A stretch of 64,000 nucleotides of DNA. Source: an uncultured Paraglaciecola sp. GTDB lineage: Bacteria; Pseudomonadota; Gammaproteobacteria; Enterobacterales; Alteromonadaceae. A model generated the notes under the pieces. The model worked only from the letters and a program-made list of their open reading frames with translations. It searched no databases and was not told where the DNA came from. Where the stretch lies: assembly GCF_937123705.1 (NCBI RefSeq), contig NZ_CAKZKO010000037.1:124001-188000 (forward strand). The letters run 5' to 3'. How positions within the stretch are numbered: the first letter of the stretch is position 1; each line of letters opens with the position of its first letter. The position numbers and the translations under genes are program-made. Shown piece after piece: positions 59,204-64,000 of the stretch.

Positions 59204-59769
59204 TGTCTCTTGGTTTTGCTATTTTAACGGCTTTATTAGCCATAGGCCTGTTGGCTCTTGTTTTCGGAGGAGTGCTAGGTTTTGCCTCTATAAAATTTAA
59301 AGTAGAGAGTGATCCTTTGGTCGATCAAATCGACCAAGTATTACCACAAACTCAATGTGGCCAATGTGGCTATCCCGGTTGTAAACCTTATGCCCAAGCC
59401 ATAGCCGACGGCGATGAAATCAACAAATGCCCGCCCGGTGGTGATGTAACCATAAAAAAACTAGCCGATTTAATGGGCGTTGAGCCTATATCTTTAGATG
59501 CCGCACATGGTGAAGAAGATATTAAGAAAGTCGCTTTTATACGTGAAGACGAGTGTATTGGCTGCACAAAATGCATTCAAGCTTGCCCAGTTGACGCCAT
59601 ATTAGGCGCGGCCAAACAAATGCACACTATTATAGTTGATGAGTGCACCGGTTGTGATTTATGTGTCGATCCCTGCCCCGTTGATTGCATCGACATGGTA
59701 CCTGTACCCACTCATTCAACTTCTTGGCGTTGGGATCTCAAGCACATTCCTATCAAGCAGATAGGTTAG
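59203..59769 (+). CDS. rsxB: Electron transport complex subunit RsxB
   Basis: [32 protein letters not shown] and two CxxCxxCxxxCP ferredoxin clusters. Confidence 0.95.
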   Translation: MSLGFAILTALLAIGLLALVFGGVLGFASIKFKVESDPLVDQIDQVLPQTQCGQCGYPGCKPYAQAIADGDEINKCPPGGDVTIKKLADLMGVEPISLDAAHGEEDIKKVAFIREDECIGCTKCIQACPVDAILGAAKQMHTIIVDECTGCDLCVDPCPVDCIDMVPVPTHSTSWRWDLKHIPIKQIG

Positions 59770-59778
59770 ATTAATACC

Positions 59779-61941
59779 ATGCATAATAGCTACGACAACA
59801 TTATTGAAAAACTAAACAATCATGAGCTATGGGATTTTCCTGGTGGCGTGTTTCCTGCAGAGCGTAAAACCCTGTCGAATCAAATACCCATTGCAAAGCT
59901 CCCCATTCCTGAGCAGCTATATGTCACAGTTAAACAGCATATTGGCGTTGAAGGTCATGTAATAGTTGAGTTAGGGCAAAAGGTACTTAAAGGCCAAGCC
60001 TTGACCAAAAGTATGAATCCATTTGCGGTGCCCGTACATGCCCCTACGTCTGGTGAAGTCACTGCTATTCATAACCATGTCTCCGCACATCCGTCAGGTT
60101 TGCCCGAGCTAACAGTGCAAATAACCAGTGATCAACAGGATACCTGGACCGAATTGAGCCCACTCATTGATTATCAAAATCAGCCTAAAATGCAATTACT
60201 CACGGCTATATGTGAAGCCGGCATTAGTGGCATGGGCGGCGCGGGTTTCCCAACTCATATAAAGTCATCACCCAAGAAAAACGTCGAATTTTTAATTATC
60301 AATGGCATTGAGTGCGAGCCCTACATTACCTCTGATGATCGTTTAATGCGCGAACATGCTTGGCAAGTTCGACAGGGAATAGACGTTTTGTGCCATCTAC
60401 TGGAGCCCAAGCACGTCATAATTGGTATTGAAGCTAACAAACCCGAAGCCATAGAAGCGATGCAAGTCGCCTGTCGCGAAAACCCCAACTATAGAGTGTG
60501 TGATCTGCCAACTAAATACCCTACTGGTGGAGAAAAACAACTTATTCAGGTGCTAACGGGCAGAGAAGTACCAGCTAACGGTTTGCCTATAGATGTGGGC
60601 GTAATCATGCACAATGTGGGGACTTGCTTTGCTATTGCAGACGCAGTGTTTGCAGGCAAACCATTAGTTGAACGAGTGGTTACTGTCACAGGAGAAGCCA
60701 TAACAAAGCCCGGTAATTTTTGGGCCATGATTGGTAGCCCTATTGCACACCTTTTAAACCATACTGAATTCAAACCAGAGCGCCAGAAACAAGCCAATAT
60801 TATTATGGGCGGCCCTATGATGGGCTTTAGCCTCACCAGTGACTTAGTACCTGTGGTAAAAACCACAAACTGTATTTTGGCGCCAAACGACAACGAAATC
60901 TCTCATAACAACGAACAACCCTGTATTCGCTGTGGAGCTTGTGCCGATGCCTGCCCTGCCAGCTTGTTGCCACAACAGTTATTTTGGCATGCCAAAGCAA
61001 AAGAATTAGATAAGGCCCAAGAATACAATCTATTTGATTGTATTGAATGTGGTGCCTGCGCTTACGTTTGTCCTAGCGAAATTCCTCTGGTTCACTATTA
61101 TCGCATTGCCAAGTCTGACATTAAATTAGAGCAGGACGAAAAACAAAAATCTGATAAAGCAAGAGTGCGATTTGAAAAACGTGAAGCTCGGTTGATCGCC
61201 GAACAGCAAGCCAGAGACGAAAAGCACCGTTTAGCAGCAGAGGCTAGAAAACAAGCCATGGCAACTAATGGCAGCAACGCCAAAGACAAAATTGCAGCGG
61301 CTTTAGCCAGAGCAAAAGCTAAGAAACAATCAACCGACTCGCCGAACGAGCAGTCAGTAGCGCCATCTGAGGTCGTCACAAACACTTCATCAGAGCATAA
61401 ACAAAGTACAGATACACCTTCAAAGGCGGCGAGTTCAAATCAGCGGGTGCAAGCAGCCATTGCCCGCGCAAAAGCCAAAAAGGCAGCGGCAGAAACCAGT
61501 AAAATTGATTCAGACTTAGCCTCTCAAGGTTCAAACGACACAACTAGCCCTGTCGCAAGCAAAGGTAAAGTTCAGCTTGAAGATAAGGCAACCCAAGAAA
61601 AAAGCACGCAACCCGCATCTATCCCAAAAAGCACCACTAAAAAAGTGTTGGCGAAAACCAGCAAACAACCAGAAGCAACTGACAACAAACAAGCTAAGAT
61701 AGCGGCGGCTGTAGCAAAAGCGAAAGCAAAACGAGAAGCACAAAAAGCGGCCAACTCGAAAGACACCTCGACTCCCAAGCCCATTTCAAAAGGGCAAGAC
61801 TCGCAGCCTGATATATCTGAAGAGCCAACACAAGCACAACAAATAGAAGCAAAAAAACGCAAAATAGCCGCGGCAGTAGCGAAAGCCAAAGCCAAAAAAG
61901 CGGCTGAAAAAGCCGCAATGAATAAGGCAGATAAATCCTGA
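59779..61941 (+). CDS. rsxC: Electron transport complex subunit RsxC
   Basis: [38 protein letters not shown] and [22 protein letters not shown] clusters; long Ala/Lys C-terminal extension. Confidence 0.95.
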   Translation: MHNSYDNIIEKLNNHELWDFPGGVFPAERKTLSNQIPIAKLPIPEQLYVTVKQHIGVEGHVIVELGQKVLKGQALTKSMNPFAVPVHAPTSGEVTAIHNHVSAHPSGLPELTVQITSDQQDTWTELSPLIDYQNQPKMQLLTAICEAGISGMGGAGFPTHIKSSPKKNVEFLIINGIECEPYITSDDRLMREHAWQVRQGIDVLCHLLEPKHVIIGIEANKPEAIEAMQVACRENPNYRVCDLPTKYPTGGEKQLIQVLTGREVPANGLPIDVGVIMHNVGTCFAIADAVFAGKPLVERVVTVTGEAITKPGNFWAMIGSPIAHLLNHTEFKPERQKQANIIMGGPMMGFSLTSDLVPVVKTTNCILAPNDNEISHNNEQPCIRCGACADACPASLLPQQLFWHAKAKELDKAQEYNLFDCIECGACAYVCPSEIPLVHYYRIAKSDIKLEQDEKQKSDKARVRFEKREARLIAEQQARDEKHRLAAEARKQAMATNGSNAKDKIAAALARAKAKKQSTDSPNEQSVAPSEVVTNTSSEHKQSTDTPSKAASSNQRVQAAIARAKAKKAAAETSKIDSDLASQGSNDTTSPVASKGKVQLEDKATQEKSTQPASIPKSTTKKVLAKTSKQPEATDNKQAKIAAAVAKAKAKREAQKAANSKDTSTPKPISKGQDSQPDISEEPTQAQQIEAKKRKIAAAVAKAKAKKAAEKAAMNKADKS
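61261..61935 (+). repeat. Degenerate Ala/Lys-rich repeats in RsxC C terminus
   Basis: [67 protein letters not shown] separated by Ser/Thr/Gln-rich linkers. Confidence 0.85.
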
Positions 61942-63035
61942 TGACATTTCGATTAGCCAGCTCTCCTCATCAACATATTCGCCGCAGTACCGGCCAAGTG
62001 ATGCGATTAGTTATGTTTGCGTTGATACCTGGCATTTTATTGCAAACTTGGTTCTTTGGATGGGGCACTATCATTCAGATAGTTTTAGCCGTTATGACAG
62101 CTGTGGTTACAGAAGCGGCCATTTTAGAAATACGAAAACGTGATTTCGAGCGCGCTATAAAAGATAATAGTGCCATCTTAACGGCCATATTACTGGCCAT
62201 TAGCATTCCTCCTTTCGCACCTTGGTGGATAGTGGTGATAGGGACTTTTTTCGCGATCGCCATAGTCAAACAATTGTATGGCGGTCTGGGTTTTAATGTA
62301 TTTAACCCTGCCATGGCGGCTTATGTGATGCTCTTGGTCTCATTTCCAGTGCAAATGACTCAATGGTTACCCCCTATGGACTTGGCGCAGTACAGCCATA
62401 ATTTTATGGATGACGTAAATGCTATATTTACAGAATTCAGTGTCGAAGGCTTTAGCCTGACGCAGCTAAATACCGGGTTTGATGGCGTAACTATGGCGAC
62501 TGGGCTCGATACCGTTAAAACCGGATTGGCTCAAGGATTCACATATTCAGAAACAATTGAGTTTCCCATATTTGATAGTGTCATAATAGGGCTTGGAGTG
62601 GCATCCAGTTGGATTGCAGCAGGTTATTTACTTGGCGGGCTTTTTTTACTGAAACAAAAAGTCATTAACTGGCATATTCCCCTCAGCATGATTGCCGGAT
62701 TATGTATTTGCGCGCTATTGATGTCTTTGGTTGATGCCGACTTACATCCTTCGAGTCTTTTTCACTTATTCAACGGTAGCATTATTATTGGTGCGTTCTT
62801 TATTGCCACCGACCCGGTATCGGCATCGACAACCAATAAAGGTAGAATAATTTTTGGCGCAGCTATTGGTATATGGGTGTACTTGATAAGAACCTGGGGC
62901 GGTTACCCTGATGCCGTAGCCTTCGCAGTATTGATCATGAATATGGCGGTACCTTTGATTGACTATTATACCCGCCCACGTACCTATGGCCATGCCAGCA
63001 ACAAGGCAAAATCAGCAAACAAGGTCCAGCCATGA
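61941..63035 (+). CDS. rsxD: Electron transport complex subunit RsxD
   Basis: [54 protein letters not shown] flavinylation-type motif. Confidence 0.95.
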   Translation: MTFRLASSPHQHIRRSTGQVMRLVMFALIPGILLQTWFFGWGTIIQIVLAVMTAVVTEAAILEIRKRDFERAIKDNSAILTAILLAISIPPFAPWWIVVIGTFFAIAIVKQLYGGLGFNVFNPAMAAYVMLLVSFPVQMTQWLPPMDLAQYSHNFMDDVNAIFTEFSVEGFSLTQLNTGFDGVTMATGLDTVKTGLAQGFTYSETIEFPIFDSVIIGLGVASSWIAAGYLLGGLFLLKQKVINWHIPLSMIAGLCICALLMSLVDADLHPSSLFHLFNGSIIIGAFFIATDPVSASTTNKGRIIFGAAIGIWVYLIRTWGGYPDAVAFAVLIMNMAVPLIDYYTRPRTYGHASNKAKSANKVQP

Positions 63036-63733
63036 CAACAAACATCCAGCAAACTATGATTAGAAATGGACTCATTTTAGCCTTGTTTGCCATAGTCACA
63101 ACTGGACTAATTGCGTTGACCTACTTTGGTACCAAAGATCAAATAGCTCGCCAGCAACAACAAAAATTGTTATCCATTCTAAATGCCGTTATTGATAAAA
63201 ACAGTTATGACAATGCTATTCACCTAGATTGCGCCTTATTCACATCAAATCAGCTATTAGGCTCAGATACGCCACAGCACATATACCGTGCCAGCAAAGC
63301 AGGAAAAAGCGTCGCCGCTGCCATAGAAACCACTGCAACTGATGGCTACAACGGTAAAATTCACTTGGTTGTTGGGCTAACTAAAACACCAGAGAACACA
63401 GTCGTCATTTCAGGTGTCAGGGTGCTGGAGCACAAAGAAACACCGGGCTTAGGTGACAAAATAGATTTGAGGATCAACGACTGGGTACTGGACTTCAACC
63501 AACAAGTTTATCATCAAGACAATGAATCCATTTGGGCGGTTAAAAAAGACGGCGGACAGTTTGACCAATTTACTGGCGCCACCATTACGCCAAGAGCAGT
63601 AGTCAAAGCAGTCAAGCATAGTGCAGAGTATTATCTCGCCAACCAGGCCGCTATATTTGAAGCAGACAACGCATGCTCTAACAGTGCGGTTATCAATGCT
63701 TCTGTTGTTCAAGAGGTAGAAGCTAGTGAATGA
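63032..63733 (+). CDS. rsxG: Electron transport complex subunit RsxG
   Basis: [62 protein letters not shown] flavinylation motif. Confidence 0.94.
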   Translation: MTTNIQQTMIRNGLILALFAIVTTGLIALTYFGTKDQIARQQQQKLLSILNAVIDKNSYDNAIHLDCALFTSNQLLGSDTPQHIYRASKAGKSVAAAIETTATDGYNGKIHLVVGLTKTPENTVVISGVRVLEHKETPGLGDKIDLRINDWVLDFNQQVYHQDNESIWAVKKDGGQFDQFTGATITPRAVVKAVKHSAEYYLANQAAIFEADNACSNSAVINASVVQEVEASE

Positions 63734-64000
63734 ATTTAAAGAATTAAGTTGGCAAGGGCTATGGAAGAACAACCCCGCCTTAGTACAATTATTAGGTCTG
63801 TGTCCCTTACTTGCGGTAACCGCCACTATCACCAATGGCTTAGGCCTAGGGCTGGCTACTACGCTGGTGCTGATAGGCTCCAATACGACTGTTTCAATCA
63901 TACGTAATTGGGTGCCAAGTGAGATCCGTATCCCCATTTTTGTGATGATCATCGCCGCCTTTGTGACCATAGTGCAGCTGTTGATGAATGCTTATACTTT
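63726..64000 (+). CDS. rsxE: Electron transport complex subunit RsxE, truncated by window end
   Basis: Own translation from GTG 63726: [91 protein letters not shown]; open to edge, absent from ORF track. Confidence 0.92.
   Translation, partial: MNEFKELSWQGLWKNNPALVQLLGLCPLLAVTATITNGLGLGLATTLVLIGSNTTVSIIRNWVPSEIRIPIFVMIIAAFVTIVQLLMNAYT

Noticed and set aside
61531-61918. Overlapping minus-strand ORFs opposite rsxC
   Set aside because: Reverse-strand artefacts of the Ala/Lys repeat codon composition.
1-64000. CRISPR arrays, transposases, phage or defence systems
   Set aside because: No regularly spaced direct repeats and no recognisable cas, transposase, integrase, restriction-modification or phage genes in the ORF translations.

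Overview
Chromosomal window from a marine gammaproteobacterium, probably Alteromonadales (Glaciecola/Paraglaciecola-like by gene content; inference). The left half is a run of substrate-utilisation loci: (i) 1-9300, a probable D-amino-acid / D-glutamate locus: partial DUF1611/DgcN-like gene missed by the ORF track, LysR regulator, NhaC-family antiporter, TonB receptor, M14 peptidase, N-acyl-D-amino-acid deacylase. The palindrome CATAACC-N3-GGTTATG occurs in front of both transcription units. (ii) 9423-17523, a ROK-regulated glycerophosphodiester locus: GPH-family MFS, TonB receptor, GDPD, GlpT/UhpT-type transporter. (iii) 17719-30856, a GntR-regulated locus: GH31, TRAP transporter, TonB receptor, aldo/keto reductase, Fe(II)/2-oxoglutarate dioxygenase, YeiH-type exporter, and a CPA2 antiporter interrupted by one in-frame TAA. 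The palindrome TCTTATATAAGA sits at all three promoters of this locus. I interpret it as an oxygenolytic sulfosugar (sulfoquinovose-like) pathway, with a xyloside pathway as the main alternative. The right half is mostly housekeeping: acyl-CoA carboxyltransferase, KefB/C, GGDEF, NatAB-like ABC exporter, M28 peptidase, asnB, queE/queC, uvrB, MATE, tRNA-Asn, rsxABCDGE. It also holds a decayed segmental duplication (asnB 3' end plus a periplasmic solute-binding-like gene), an orphan PEP-CTERM protein, a Bacteroidetes-like DUF6090 gene, and a ~1 kb AT-rich intergenic region with DnaA-box-like motifs. No CRISPR array, transposase, integrase or prophage was recognised.
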